Below, piece after piece: positions 32,269-43,355 of a DNA stretch of 64,000 bases (its first letter is position 1; each line of letters opens with the position of its first letter). The DNA is from Microbotryum silenes-acaulis (lineage: Eukaryota; Basidiomycota; Microbotryomycetes; Microbotryales; Microbotryaceae), in contig QPFY01000001.1 in assembly GCA_003665825.1 (NCBI GenBank), forward strand, positions 1,047,001-1,111,000, given 5' to 3'. The translations under genes were made by a program, and so were the position numbers. A model generated the notes under the pieces. It was given only the letters and a program-made list of their open reading frames with translations, was not told the origin of the DNA and did no database searches.

Positions 32269-34824
32269 TCATGCCTGACCGCGCCTCATCAAATTCCTCC
32301 TCACTTTCTTCCTCCCCCCACCTTGCCCACCCTCAACACTGAGATAAGGCACGTCCTTCCACCCCACGCCTGCAACACCATTTTCGACACCGCCGGTTGT
32401 CAAGGGGTCCATCAAGAGCCCGACGGCGATGTCGAGCTCGATGCCTCGGACCAGAGCAATACGATCGGTCTGTGGTCGAGGGATGGGGGTGAGGAGGTGG
32501 AGGGATTTGGAGGGGACGTCGATGGATCGAACAAGGGCCAGGCCGTGGGCTCGGGTGGAGGTGATCGAGGTATGAGCGTCGTAAGGGAAGTTCGAAGACA
32601 AGTTGGGTGTTACGTCTTCGTCGGTTACTTCGGAGGGCTCGACGATCGCGACTAGTGATCCGTTGAGCGCGTAGAGGACTTGGTCATAGTCGATTTCGGA
32701 GCCCAAGATGGTCACGTTGGAAAGGGACGTCGTCCAATCGAGGACGATTGGTCGTCGACGTACGAGGGGCTCCAAACAGTCCCACGAGGCGACGAAAGTC
32801 GAGCCTGACGAGTCACTCGTCGAAGTTGGAAACACGGCGTTAAAGTATGAAACGAGTTGAAGGATCCTTAAATCAAACGAAGACCATTTCGAATCCAATG
32901 GACTAGGTGGAGCAGCCTTCATCCGATGCACGATCGGTCCACCCTTCGTTCCCATCGAGGTTGGGGAATCGTCCTCTTGGTCATGATCGAAGGCAAAGAT
33001 GTGTGTCGGTTGAATGTTCATCTTTAACTTGCTCAATAGATCCAAGCCAAGTCCTTTGTTCCACCCGTGGGTGTTGATGAGGAGAGGGATTCGATCGGTG
33101 GCTTTCGTCCCTTCCTTCGACGTCGAGCTTTGGGCTTGGGGACCTCTTCGACGAGTCGAGCGGGTCTCCTCAGCGAACGCGTATTCCACCTCGCGTTCAT
33201 AGAAATGATACAATTTGTGAATCGCGTCCAAATAGCTTGTGGGATCGTTCGCTGGAGATGTTTGGCCGATAAAGTAGGATGCCATCGGCACCGAAAGATG
33301 GGTAAAACTCGGTCCCAGCTGAGGAGAAGGGATAACATTGAGTGAGACGAAACCCGGTGGCATGAATTCGGGTTGACCAAGATCGGTATCGAGGTAGGCG
33401 ACGGCCATGAAGCGGGACAGAAGTTGATGCAGGACGAGTTTAGAAAAGGTCGACTTGCCGACTCGCTTCGGGCCTTCGACGAGGAGGCAGAGGCGAGGAG
33501 ACGGCGTGGGGATCGCGTAGGCGAGCTCTTCGTCATCTTCGTCATCGTCCTCATCGTTCTCAGCGTCCTCAGCGTCCGAGATTCTCTTACTTGCCGGGTC
33601 AAGATGTGTCACGAGAGCGGCCAAGGTCGCTTCCCAGCCGTCGACGGATCGAATCAGCGTGAGAGAAGGTGTTGGCTCGACGACCTGCACACGAGACGAC
33701 ACATACAAATTAGGTCGCACTTGAACGCCTGAATGAGCTTGAAAGGTACGTACCAATTTCCAGGTCTTGCCATCGCACTCGGATGTCCTCTTGATAGGCC
33801 CTTGTGGGTGGTCGACGTCCCACATTCCCGCTGCGCAACCTAGCCCTCCGAGCTTGAGCAGGGGCTCGATCCCTTCTACGCCAGAATGGTGATCTCGCAC
33901 GACAAAAGCGGCTTCGAAAATCGAGAGATCAACCGTTTGTCCCGTTGGAAGGAGCAAATAAGAAGGTCTGTGGGACCGTGACGGGTAGGGTCGTGGGCTC
34001 ATGGGAGGAAGGGGATGGGATGAGGGGGCAAAGATGGGGTGGTGGGTGCTCTTAGAGAAGGCGATGCTGAAATCGATCGTGTCCGATGATGGTTCTGGCG
34101 CAGGTAGACTCGAGTTGAGGATCGCGAGAGCACCATAGATAGGGGTCACCATCAAGACACCGTGGACGACGATCATCTATGAATGTGGAAACCCCTTCGA
34201 TTCAGTATAATGGAGGCCGCGTCAACACTCAATACTGGGGTCATCTTCACCTGATCGGCGCGCAGGCAGAAGACCAGTGCTTGCTCGGCGTCAGCTCGAG
34301 TGTGCTCGGTGGTCAAAGATACACGAAATACGTTGACGTTGAGCTCAGGGGCAAAATTTGAAGTACAGAGCGGATCAATAAATGCACTGTGGACACAAGG
34401 ACCACGACGACGCGTCAGTTCCGAGTAGCGGTGGCCGAGAATCGAGCAAGTTGAGACTGACGTTTTCTCCCGACGCCGTTTGCCTCGATATGCTCGGGCC
34501 TGATTGGCGCTGTTTTGAGTTGCATCATCGGCCGATTCGTCCATGGGATCGAAAGGAACGAAAGTGGATTCCTTGCTGTTGTTTTTCGCAGCGAGACCCC
34601 TGTCACCCGCAGGGCCGTCGTCATCGGACCTCGAGGTGGATGCTGCTGCTGCAAAGTATCGCGTGGATTTGGTCGCAGTTTTGGCTTTGGGGATTTTCTT
34701 CTTCTTTTCCGGAACGACCTTGCCATTGAAAGATCGCGCTGATTTGGTCGAGCTCGAGTGTTGTCCATTATCGTCATTGGTGTCGTCGTCGTCCGAGGAA
34801 AGCACTTGAGGCAGCGAATCGGCA

Positions 34825-34902
<78 letters not shown>

Positions 34903-35132
34903 TCTCCAGAAGACTGGGGAATGCTCGTCTCGAGCTTCGAAGTAGATGCTTTTGGCTGTTCCAGAGCTGCTGCCGCTGCTGCATCGAGTTGAGCCTGCGC
35001 TGCTGCTCTCCTCGCTGCGACGGCCGACATGGGCGCTGCTGCCACCGGGGTCGACGTTGACGACGATGACAAGTCCGAAGTCGAGTCGGTCCGGCGTCGC
35101 TTGCTCGGCGAATCCACCACCGTAGCTGCCAT
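32269..35132 (-). CDS. GRC3: Polynucleotide 5'-hydroxyl kinase GRC3 (NOL9-like)
   Basis: Nucleolar RNA 5'-kinase that acts with the LAS1 nuclease in ITS2 removal during large-subunit rRNA processing. Four exons: 34462-35132, 34251-34386, 33754-34176, 32269-33684; 881 residues. The Clp1/Grc3 kinase core has Walker A GPKRVGKST (about residue 480), AYLDTDLGQPEFMPPGFVSL and PLLINTHGWNKGLGLDLL. The N-terminal 230 residues are low-complexity, with 27 consecutive Asp encoded by a near-pure triplet repeat. Intron 33685-33753 is 69 nt with no stop in the gene frame, so retaining it would insert 23 residues. It diverges from the SHMT gene. Confidence 0.92.
34824..34904 (-). repeat. GAC triplet microsatellite coding 27 Asp
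   Basis: 81 bases: 25 perfect GAC codons flanked by one GAT at each end on the coding (minus) strand, within GRC3 exon 1. On the plus strand it reads as GTC and yields a spurious poly-Val frame. Confidence 0.95.
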
Positions 35133-35475
35133 GGTATTTCAGGAGCTCGGAAGCGTCCACTCCTGCCTGTTGAGCGCCGAAAGACTGATCCGAGCCGCGT
35201 GAGCAATGGATGTACGGAGTGCAGTCGACGCGCCAACTTGCTGATTTGGTCGTCGAGAGTGCCTGCGGTGAGTGCTCCGTGCGAAGGCCCACGCTGAGCT
35301 GAAGGCCAATGCGCACCGCCCGAGCCCGTTATTAGCGCCCGAGCCCGCCCGAGCCCGCCACAGCGGCTCACAGCGGCTCATAGCGGAGGAAGAGAGCGGA
35401 GCGCGTCCACGTTCCCACCGCGGTCGCTCTGGGCTCTCGGTTTGCTCTCCTCACGTGTTTCCTTCGTGTGTGTTG
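35133..35475. promoter_or_regulatory. Divergent promoter between GRC3 and SHMT
   Basis: 343 bp shared by the two divergent genes. It contains short tandem GCCCGAGCCC/CAGCGGCTCA repeats around 35330-35380. No TATA box seen. Confidence 0.5.
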
Positions 35476-37900
35476 ATGCAGCGCTCGCTCAGCTCTTTAC
35501 TTTCTTCCACCTCCATCGTCTCTCGCTCCCGCATCGCCGCGCGACCGTCAGCCTTCTTCACTTCGTCGTCCTTGCGATCGTTCACCTCGTCTAGAATGGC
35601 TGCCGTTCAGAAAGGAGATTTTGTCAGTCTCTCGTCGTCGTGCTCGTGTGCTTCCTATCTCCGTCGCCACTCCGCCTCCAACCCAGCGCTTTATGCAGCC
35701 TTACTGACCCGGACCATCTGCGTACCCCTTCACCAACAGAATGTCGATCTCTACACGCCTTTGGCGGAGTTCGATCCCGAGGTGCAGAAACTCGTCGATC
35801 GCGAGGTGAGTATCGCACGCTGGTCGTGGGGCCTCCCCCAACTCCGCATCCCGTCGGCATCCCGTCGCCGCACAGAGCTAACCACTGCCATGCATTACAA
35901 CAGACCTTCCGCCAATTCCGTGGCCTCGAACTGATCGCCAGTGAGAACTTGACCTCGCTCGCCGTCATGGAGGCCAACGGCTCCATGTTCACCAACAAGT
36001 TCAGCTCCCCTTTCCTCCTCCCCCCACCTTGCCTTTTGAGGCATTCCATGAACAACCGAAACTTACCAGCGCGTCCTTTTCTCGACAGGTACTCGGAAGG
36101 TCTTCCCGGTGCTCGTTACTACGGCGGTACGATTTACGCTCCGCTCTTGGATATACCTCGGGTCGAAAGCTGACTTTTCCCACTTGCCATTTGTCACAGG
36201 TAACGAGGTCGTCGATGAGCTCGAGATCTTGTGCCAGAAACGAGCCCTTACCGCGTTCCACCTCGATGAGAAGACTTGGGGTGTCAATGTTCAGCCCTAG
36301 TCAGTTTTGGAGCAGCCCATCCGCCACGCACAACAGAAACTGACACACCCCTTGTCGAAAAACCTTTTGCAGCTCCGGCTCGACCGCCAACTTTGCCACT
36401 TTCACCGCTTTGATCCAACCCCAGGATCGAATCATGGGTCTCGGTCTTGCCGATGGTGGTCACCTGTAAGTTTGCGCTATCGTCACGCTGAGCTTGAACC
36501 TGTTCACGTACTGATTGCCATCTTTGACCGATATCGGCCCACAGTACCCACGGTGCCTTCACGCCCAAGCGCAACATCTCGGCCTCGTCCATCTACTTCC
36601 AATCGATGCCGTATCGCGTCGACCCCGAGACCGGCTTGATCGACTATGACGAGCTCGAGAAGAACGCGACCGAGTTCAAGCCCCGAATCCTCATCTGCGG
36701 TGCCTCGGCTTACCCGCGTGACTTTGACTTTGCCCGCTTGCGCAAGATTGCCGACATCAATGGATCTTACCTCATGTGAGTTGGCTTTGCACCGTTTCTC
36801 AGATTTCGAACATCACACTGACATGGTGCGCTCGAACAGGATGGACATGGCCCACGTCTCTGGTCTTGTTGCCGCTCAGGTCCTTAACGACCCCTTTGAG
36901 TACTGCGACGTTGTCACCACCACCACGTCAGTATTTTATGAATATGAGCGATATTTATTCACAGCGTTGGCCTGACACTCGTGCTACCTGTCTAATATCT
37001 CACAGCCACAAGACCCTCCGTGGTCCCCGCGCTGGTCTCATCTTCTTCCGCAAGGACAAGGAGTCCGACATGGAGAAGCGCATCAACGACGCTGTCTTCC
37101 CCGCTTGCCAGGGTGGACCCCACAACAACGTGAGATCATCGAATTGGATGAGACAGACTGGTTTGCCCGAGCTGACGCATTCGATGCTCACAGACCATCG
37201 CCGGTATCGCCGTCACGCTCAAGCAAGTCGCCTCGCCCGAGTTCCTCGCTTATGCCAAGCAGATCGTCGCCAACACCAAGGCGATCGCCGCCAAGCTCCT
37301 CGAGCACGACTACAAGCTCCAGACCAACGGGTCGGACAACCACCTCGTCCTTTGGGACTTGCGCCCGATCGGCTTGACCGGTTCCAAGATTGAAAAGATC
37401 TGCGACTTGGCGCACATCACGCTCAACAAGAACTCGGTCCCCGGTGACAAGTCCGCGACCGTCCCCGGTGGTGTGCGAGTGGGTACGAACGCGCTTACGT
37501 CGAGGAGCATGAAGGAACCCGAGATGGAGGTCGTTGCCGAGTTCCTTCACCGTGCCGTTCAGATCGCTGTGAGTACATACCATCCCGAGGTCATTTGTCT
37601 CACACGTACTTCGACTGACCCACTCTAATTGTGGGGGCTCTGCACAGCTCTCGGCCCAAAAGGAGTGCGGCTCCAAGCTGCTTAAGGACTTCGTCAAGAC
37701 CGTTATCGAGGGCGAGGGCGAGTCGCGCAAGGCGCTGCAGCAGCTCGCCAAGGACGTCAACAAGTTCGCTGAGAAGTTCCCCCTCCCCGGTGTAGGTCCC
37801 TATTTGTACTCTATGATCCAAGATGTACTGCATACTGATTCATGTGTGTCTCTCTGCTCAGGTCCCCGACTCGTCGTCCATCAAGCGCGTCGAGGCTTAA
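35476..37900 (+). CDS. Serine hydroxymethyltransferase, likely dual mitochondrial/cytosolic
   Basis: PLP enzyme that converts serine plus tetrahydrofolate to glycine plus methylene-tetrahydrofolate. Twelve exons: 35476-35622, 35740-35805, 35904-35998, 36089-36126, 36200-36299, 36373-36465, 36545-36775, 36840-36926, 37006-37129, 37194-37568, 37648-37791, 37862-37900; 512 residues. Marks: [23 protein letters not shown], the [13 protein letters not shown] strand and the PLP lysine in [15 protein letters not shown]. The first 40 residues ([20 protein letters not shown]...) are a mitochondrial presequence. A second in-frame ATG at 35596 ([17 protein letters not shown]) starts exactly where cytosolic SHMTs begin and would give 472 residues, so one gene may serve both compartments. 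Confidence 0.96.
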
Positions 37901-38047
37901 AAAACGTACTTGACCCCGTCTTGCTTTCTGTCCATTTGTTCACGTTACTTCGCCGAACCATGTCTCAACACTCGTACCTGTCTTTATTCATTCTTCTCCT
38001 TTTCTACACCGGAAGCTCTCGGTTATCTTCGGGGGTCAAAGGGTTTT

Positions 38048-38695
38048 CTATGTCACATTTGCATATTTCGAAAAACAAAACCAACATCGTTCAACCGCAT
38101 AAAAACCATTCAGCAGCCCTTCGCTTCCTTGAGAGCAGTTCTTTTTCTGTCGCAAATCGATCCGAAACAGATGTCTTTCGTCCGTACGAATCGGTGATCC
38201 CATCGTCGCCGACCAAAAAGCGATCGCTCGAGGTAGATCCAGATCCACTTCGGCGACGAGCGAAGCACAACCTAATTCGACGGCTTTCGAACGAATCGCT
38301 TCGACGCAAGTTCGTCCCCAACCTTGGCGTCGATGGGGAACGAACACGGTTAATTCGGCGATATTGAGAGTTGCAGTACTAGGAGGGGAACTTTCTTTGG
38401 TAGGAGAGGAGGTCGTGTAGAGGTTCACTAAACCTATTCGATCGTCCACCGGCGGCGGGTTCGACTTGGAAGAGTGGAAGAAGTGGAGATAACGACCACC
38501 TTCTTCGATACGTCGACGCAAGTCATGTTCGTAGGTTTTTTGGAAATATTCGAGCGTCTTGGATTCGAGGACCGAGGGCCATTCGGTGATGATGTAGGTG
38601 GTCGAGGCCGTGAGGAAGGGTGTCCAGAGTGGGGAGGAAGGCGTGATGCGGTCGCTGAGGGTGATGACTCGGTGGGGCTCCTCGGATGGGGACAT
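38048..38695 (-). CDS. GNAT-family N-acetyltransferase
   Basis: Intronless frame of 215 residues from MSPSEEPHRVITLSD. The acetyl-CoA-binding GNAT core is visible at NIAELTVFVPHRRQGWGRTCVEAI (R-R-Q-G-W-G fits the R/Q-x-x-G-x-G/A loop), followed by GCASLVAEVDLDLPRAIAFWSATMGS, the usual last strand with a Phe/Trp before the partner strand. The acetyl acceptor cannot be told. The open frame extends 67 codons further 5' without a matching ATG; this start was chosen because it looks like a normal GNAT N-terminus. It is convergent with the SHMT gene, 147 bp apart. Confidence 0.75.
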   Translation of the reverse strand: MSPSEEPHRVITLSDRITPSSPLWTPFLTASTTYIITEWPSVLESKTLEYFQKTYEHDLRRRIEEGGRYLHFFHSSKSNPPPVDDRIGLVNLYTTSSPTKESSPPSTATLNIAELTVFVPHRRQGWGRTCVEAIRSKAVELGCASLVAEVDLDLPRAIAFWSATMGSPIRTDERHLFRIDLRQKKNCSQGSEGLLNGFYAVERCWFCFSKYANVT

Positions 38696-39020
38696 GGAGG
38701 TGCAGGTCGCCGTTGGCCCTACATCTGCACAGACTGGTTCCACTTGACAGCGGTGTTCGACAATGTGTAGGGTATACCTTTCAACCTGGAGGGGATAGTG
38801 CGACGTGTTGGGGGTGTTCGCTGAGACGTGCGATGAGAGCAAGCGAGCGCCGCCGGCCAGCTTGTCCTTGAATGAAGAGGTCCAAGCGCTCGACAATTCT
38901 TCGCAACCGTTGATGCCTTTCTCGGCGCAAAGAGAAACGGCATCACTTCAATGGTACATCTTCTCATATTTCAGAGGCAGATATCCACACAAAGGGGGTC
39001 AAGATTTGGGCACAGAAAAT

Positions 39021-39459
39021 TCAGTGAAACGAGGTGTAACAAACACTCACTTTTGAGTTGCGTAGCTTGTTGCAAAGAGGTGCCGACGAGCCAAGTGTGA
39101 GATGACGTACGAGCTTTGAAGATTTTCTTTCGCACGACGGCAAGTCTGTGAAAACGAACGAAATGATAGCGTCAATTTTTGAATTTTGGCGTAGACTCAC
39201 CTATCGTTATTGGAAGGCGGGCAGGACGAAATTTTGGGGGCGCAAAATTCTTTCGCTGACACCAAGAGCTCGTCGGGGCGTCAACTGCCGGGAGCTCATA
39301 ATCGTCATGGGTGAGCTTCTGAACTAGAGCCCTCTTTCGTCCTACACCGAGAGAAGAGGGTTCCTGTGGACCGAGCGCAAGCTCAGACGCCGACGAGGCT
39401 TGTGCTTCATTGCGACTGCCTCGATGCTCGGCACGGAGTCTTGCGCTTTTTGATCTCAT
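39021..39459 (-). CDS. Possible small basic protein, 127 residues
   Basis: Two exons, 39201-39459 and 39021-39145, join in phase across a 55-nt intron (GTGAGT...TTTCACAG). The product is basic and Ser-rich (MRSKSARLRAEHRGSRNEAQ, GRKRALVQKLTHDDYELPAV, DLPSCERKSSKLVRHLTLG). No family, targeting signal or domain was recognised. Support is only the clean splice signals and uninterrupted frame, so it may be a chance reading. Confidence 0.33.
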
Positions 39460-39908
39460 ACGAATCGTCTTCAGGGATTGCTTCACCCGGTACGATCGTT
39501 CAACGTTGTGCTTTTCGTCTATTGTGTTTTGTACGCACGCCACAATTCAAGGTTGGAAGGGCTGAGATTACGAGACTTGCTCCGATATGACAGGTGAGTT
39601 ACATGCGGTGTTTTCTTTTGTTTTGATTTTGAGGGAGATTTGAGATTACGACAAGAGAGGGGGGACGATTCGCTGTTTTGTGGGACTTTCTTCGGGATAC
39701 GACTGCTTCTTTTGGTCCTCGCTAAACTCATCCAAGCTTTGTCACTAATGGCCGATTGCTTTTCAACGTCCCAAGGACAGTTCGAACGGGAATGGAAGAG
39801 AGCCGGCTTTCCTTTGGCGAGAGAAGTAGGTAGATCAGCGACGGAACCACGATACGCTCTAATTATCGTGTTTCTGCACTCACCGGTCCAGATGCGTCGA
39901 AGAACCGT

Positions 39909-40930
39909 TTAGTACTCGCGGGGAGGAGGAATCGAACGTTCACGAGGAGGAGGACTAGGGCTGCGCGAGTCACGACGCCTCCTAGGGGGCGACCTCGACC
40001 TCGAACGATCCCTTCCGCGACCGTAGTCCCTACGTCCGGACGATCGGTCATCGCGATCACGGTCGTCCCTACGCGACGAGTAGCGGTCGTCGCGGTCGTC
40101 GCGTCGGGAATAGTCGTCCCTGCGAGGAGGAGGGGCGCGAGGAGCCCAACGATCGTCACCACCTCGCGAAGAACCCCATCGATCGTCGTAGCCTCCACCT
40201 CCACCACCACCTCGTCGAGGGGGGAAGTCGTCTTCGTCACGCTTGATGCCGCGGTACTGTCCCGGGGTCGGGTCGTGGGGTCGTTTAGTGGCGGAGAAGT
40301 CGACGCGGATACGACGACCGTGCAAATCCATGCCGTTGAGATCACTGATGGCCCTGTCGGCACCGTCGATATCGGCCATGGTCACGAAGCCGAAACCGCG
40401 CGATCGATCCGAACGGGCGTCGTACACGATCACGACCTTTTCTACCTTGCCCGAACGCGAGAACTCGTCCTCGAGGTCGCGCTCGGTCGTGCGGATCGAA
40501 AGACCAAACACACCGAGCACGTTGCTGGGTTCGGCAACCTAGAAGGATAGACTGATAGAGTCAGCTAGGCTGCAGCTTGGGGGTTCACTATGGGGTCGGA
40601 GTGCACTGCCAGATGACTCACAGGAGCATGCGCCGGTCGACGGGGTGGAGGAGGTTCGTAGCGCCTGCGATTGTGGAGGGAGGAGAAAGTGGATGAGCAC
40701 CATTTCCAAGAAGAAGAAAAACATGGAAACCATGACATGACTCACCTGGGAGGTGGGGGTGAACGAGAACGGGAACGAGGTCGTGCACTTGCACCATCAC
40801 GCGAGCGAGGAGGCAACGGTGAGCGGGAGCGGGAGCGTTGGCGAGGCGGTTCCTGGTCGTCGTAGTGACCCGAGATGGCTCGCATGGGCGCGTCCTCTTG
40901 TGCGTACGAATCGGCAGCGTGGTTGGACAT
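39909..40930 (-). CDS. Tra2-like SR splicing factor (RS-RRM-RS)
   Basis: Nuclear RNA-binding protein likely to control splice-site choice. Three exons: 40746-40930, 40622-40664, 39909-40538; 285 residues. Order: N-terminal RS region ([28 protein letters not shown]), one RRM with RNP2 LGVFGL and RNP1 RGFGFVTM, a Gly/Arg-rich stretch ([14 protein letters not shown]), then Arg/Asp dipeptides and a second RS run ([19 protein letters not shown]). RS domains on both sides of a single RRM are the transformer-2 layout. The start at 40930 is the first ATG of the frame. The gene diverges from eL18, 237 bp away. Confidence 0.88.
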
Positions 40931-41167
40931 GGTTGGTGAAAGGCGGGAGCGGAGCGGAGAACGGGGAATGGGGGATGATGTGATGAGCGAATCGAAAGTG
41001 CCGGTTGGCGCTCCGAGGAAACAATCGCAGTCGTGGTCAAAATGCGGGCTGGGCGAGGTCGATTATGGCCGCTAGGGATGATTTTGGTAAGGCTTTTGGT
41101 CGCGCAGACGAGGTGCGCTCCAGGCGCTCTTCTGCCCTCTTCGTGCGCACCTCTAGGAACCGTCAAG

Positions 41168-42597
41168 ATGGTAAGAGACTACTACACCTCACCCATGCCA
41201 GCTGCCGTGTGGATCGACGACCTGCTTCGACCCACCACCGACTCTCGACCACTGCTCGACCACTACTAGCGTATGACGGAAGGCAGACGGATGCGACGGT
41301 GCGACCAGGGGGGAGGGTGCGACGTTGGCTGTGGGCTGGGCTGGGCTGGCAGGCTGGCTGGGCTGGGCGGCGGGCGGCGGGCGGCGGGCGGTGGTGGGTC
41401 ACTGGCTGGCTGGGTGCGACGGTGCGACGGTGCATCCACGCCCGCCAAAAAAGTTCGTGCGCGCGCCCCAGCCGAGGGGCCCGCCATCGTTCGAGGCCAG
41501 GGCGCACACCACCGCGACGGAAGCCATGTATGAGCATCTGGTCAAGGAGGAGGTCGATCACGCTGCGCGCCCAGACCTCGGGAAATGAAGCCAGGCTAGG
41601 AGGGGGGAGAGGCCGATGGCTTCGGGGACGCGGTAGTGTTGCGACCATTCGAGCACCCCGCGACGACGACGACGCATCCGCGCCCATTCGATGCTCGCAC
41701 GCACGCTCATGCGACACAGCCCACTCTAAACCAATATGCATCCTTACAATTATGGACGGCATATCGAGCCTACTCAGTTCGACGTCTATACTTGACACGG
41801 CACGATACGACAATCCACTCCGCAGCTGGCCGCCGTACCTTGAAGCCTAGCACGCTCCGCACACGTGAACTGACCGCTACCCGCTTCTCCACCCAGGGAA
41901 TCGATATTGAACACCACCACGTCAAGAAGGGAAACCGCACTGCTCCCCGCAGTGAGGACCCTTACCTCCTCTTGCTCGTCAAGGTCCGTAGTGGCAGCCA
42001 TCGACTCGGCCGGCCATCATCCCCCCCGGCGCTAACCCGTTCTCCTCCTCTTCCCAAACAGTTGTACCGATTCTTGGCCCGACGAACCGACTCCAAGTTC
42101 AACAAGGTCGTCCTCCGCCGATTGTACATGTCGCGCATCAACCGACCCCCTCTGTCCATTTCGCGCATCTCTCGCCAGGTGTCCAAGTCCAACGCCGCGT
42201 CGTCGACCGTCGTCGCCGTTGCGACCATCACCGACGACATCCGCTTGCTCGAGGTGCCCAAGCTCTCGATCGCCGCTCTCCGCTTCACCAAGACGGCGCG
42301 AGCCCGCATCGAGGCCGCCGGTGGTGAATGCCTGACGTTGGACCAGCTTGCTCTGCGCAAGCCGACCGGTGCCAACACGTTGTTGTTGAGGGGTGCCAAG
42401 AACGCGCGTGAGGCGGTCAAGCATTTTGGCATGGGACCGCACAAGAACAAGAAGCCTTACACGATCAGCAAGGGGCGCAAGGAGGAGAAGGGTCGTGGTC
42501 GCAGAAAGTCGCGTGGTTTCAAGGTGCGCTCGCTTGTCTATCGTGATCGAGAGGGACAGGAAGTTGAACCTCATCGCCTTGTTTCTCACAGGTCTAA
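41168..42597 (+). CDS. 60S ribosomal protein eL18
   Basis: Large-subunit protein. Four exons: 41168-41170 (only the ATG), 41897-41983, 42062-42523, 42592-42597 (GTC TAA); 185 residues, the family length. The sequence is canonical: [71 protein letters not shown] and a C-terminal [12 protein letters not shown]. The start codon is separated from the rest by a 726-nt intron holding G-rich GGCTGG and GGCGGGC runs (about 41330-41420). Long first introns right after the ATG are common in fungal ribosomal protein genes and may carry enhancers. I looked for C/D-box snoRNA motifs in it by eye and saw none. Confidence 0.95.
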
Positions 42598-43355
42598 ACG
42601 CACTCCATCGAACGGGTGGTGCGTGTTTGCGACACTTTGGAACTACGACAATAGGCGCAAGTCGTGGTTGGTGGCATGGGGTTCTTCGCTTCGTCTCGCC
42701 TGCTCCCTTGTTTCCGGTGGCTTTCCTCGGTCTATTCGAACGTTGCGGTCTCTCTTTCTCTCTCGGTCTTTGTGTTCTCTCTCGACGTTTCACCCCCCAA
42801 AAGCTGCAATGTTGATGTGATTGAGGAGCCAAATCAATAGTCATTTTGGTGTTGAGAGAGAGGCTAATTTGAAGAAATCATTATGAACTTGATGCGAAAT
42901 GTGACTCATGGGCGTATTGAAGATCTACCCAGATGAGATCCTTATGACTCGCTTGCGTCCCGGGAATTATTACCCGAGTCGCGCGGAGTTCGGGGATGTA
43001 GTCTGTCTGCTCTCCGACGCCGCTCTCTCTCTCTCACTCCTTCTGATCCGTGACCTTTGATTGTGCGTCGTCACCGACACAGCTGACCGTCTGCAACCCG
43101 ACACGGTGACATTACATCAAGTGGTAGTATCATCATCACATCACCGCCAAGGCTCGCTCTATCCCCTTTCATCAGCCTAACCCTTCTCAGCGCACCTCCT
43201 TGTCAATCCCCCCACGCCCACGAACAAACCCCCGCCCCCCCCCCCCCCCCCCCCCTTCTTCACCCACCCACCCACCCACACCTCTAAACCCCATTCCTCC
43301 CCCGTAGACGCCAGACGTAGACTCTCTCTCTCTCTCTCTTCCCCTCTACCTCATC
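42598..43355. other. Intergenic with homopolymer and CT tracts
   Basis: No gene. Just before the next start there is a run of 21 C (43235-43255) and a CT repeat (about 43322-43340), likely within the promoter or 5' leader of the CIR-N gene. Confidence 0.6.
43235..43255 (+). repeat. Poly-C run of 21
   Basis: Uninterrupted C tract, which is prone to sequencing and assembly length error. Confidence 0.9.

Noticed and set aside
34758..35060. Plus-strand frame with poly-Val
   Set aside because: Shadow of the GAC repeat that codes poly-Asp in GRC3.
38696..38896. 67-codon 5' extension of the GNAT gene
   Set aside because: No ATG in a sensible place and the family N-terminus starts at 38695.
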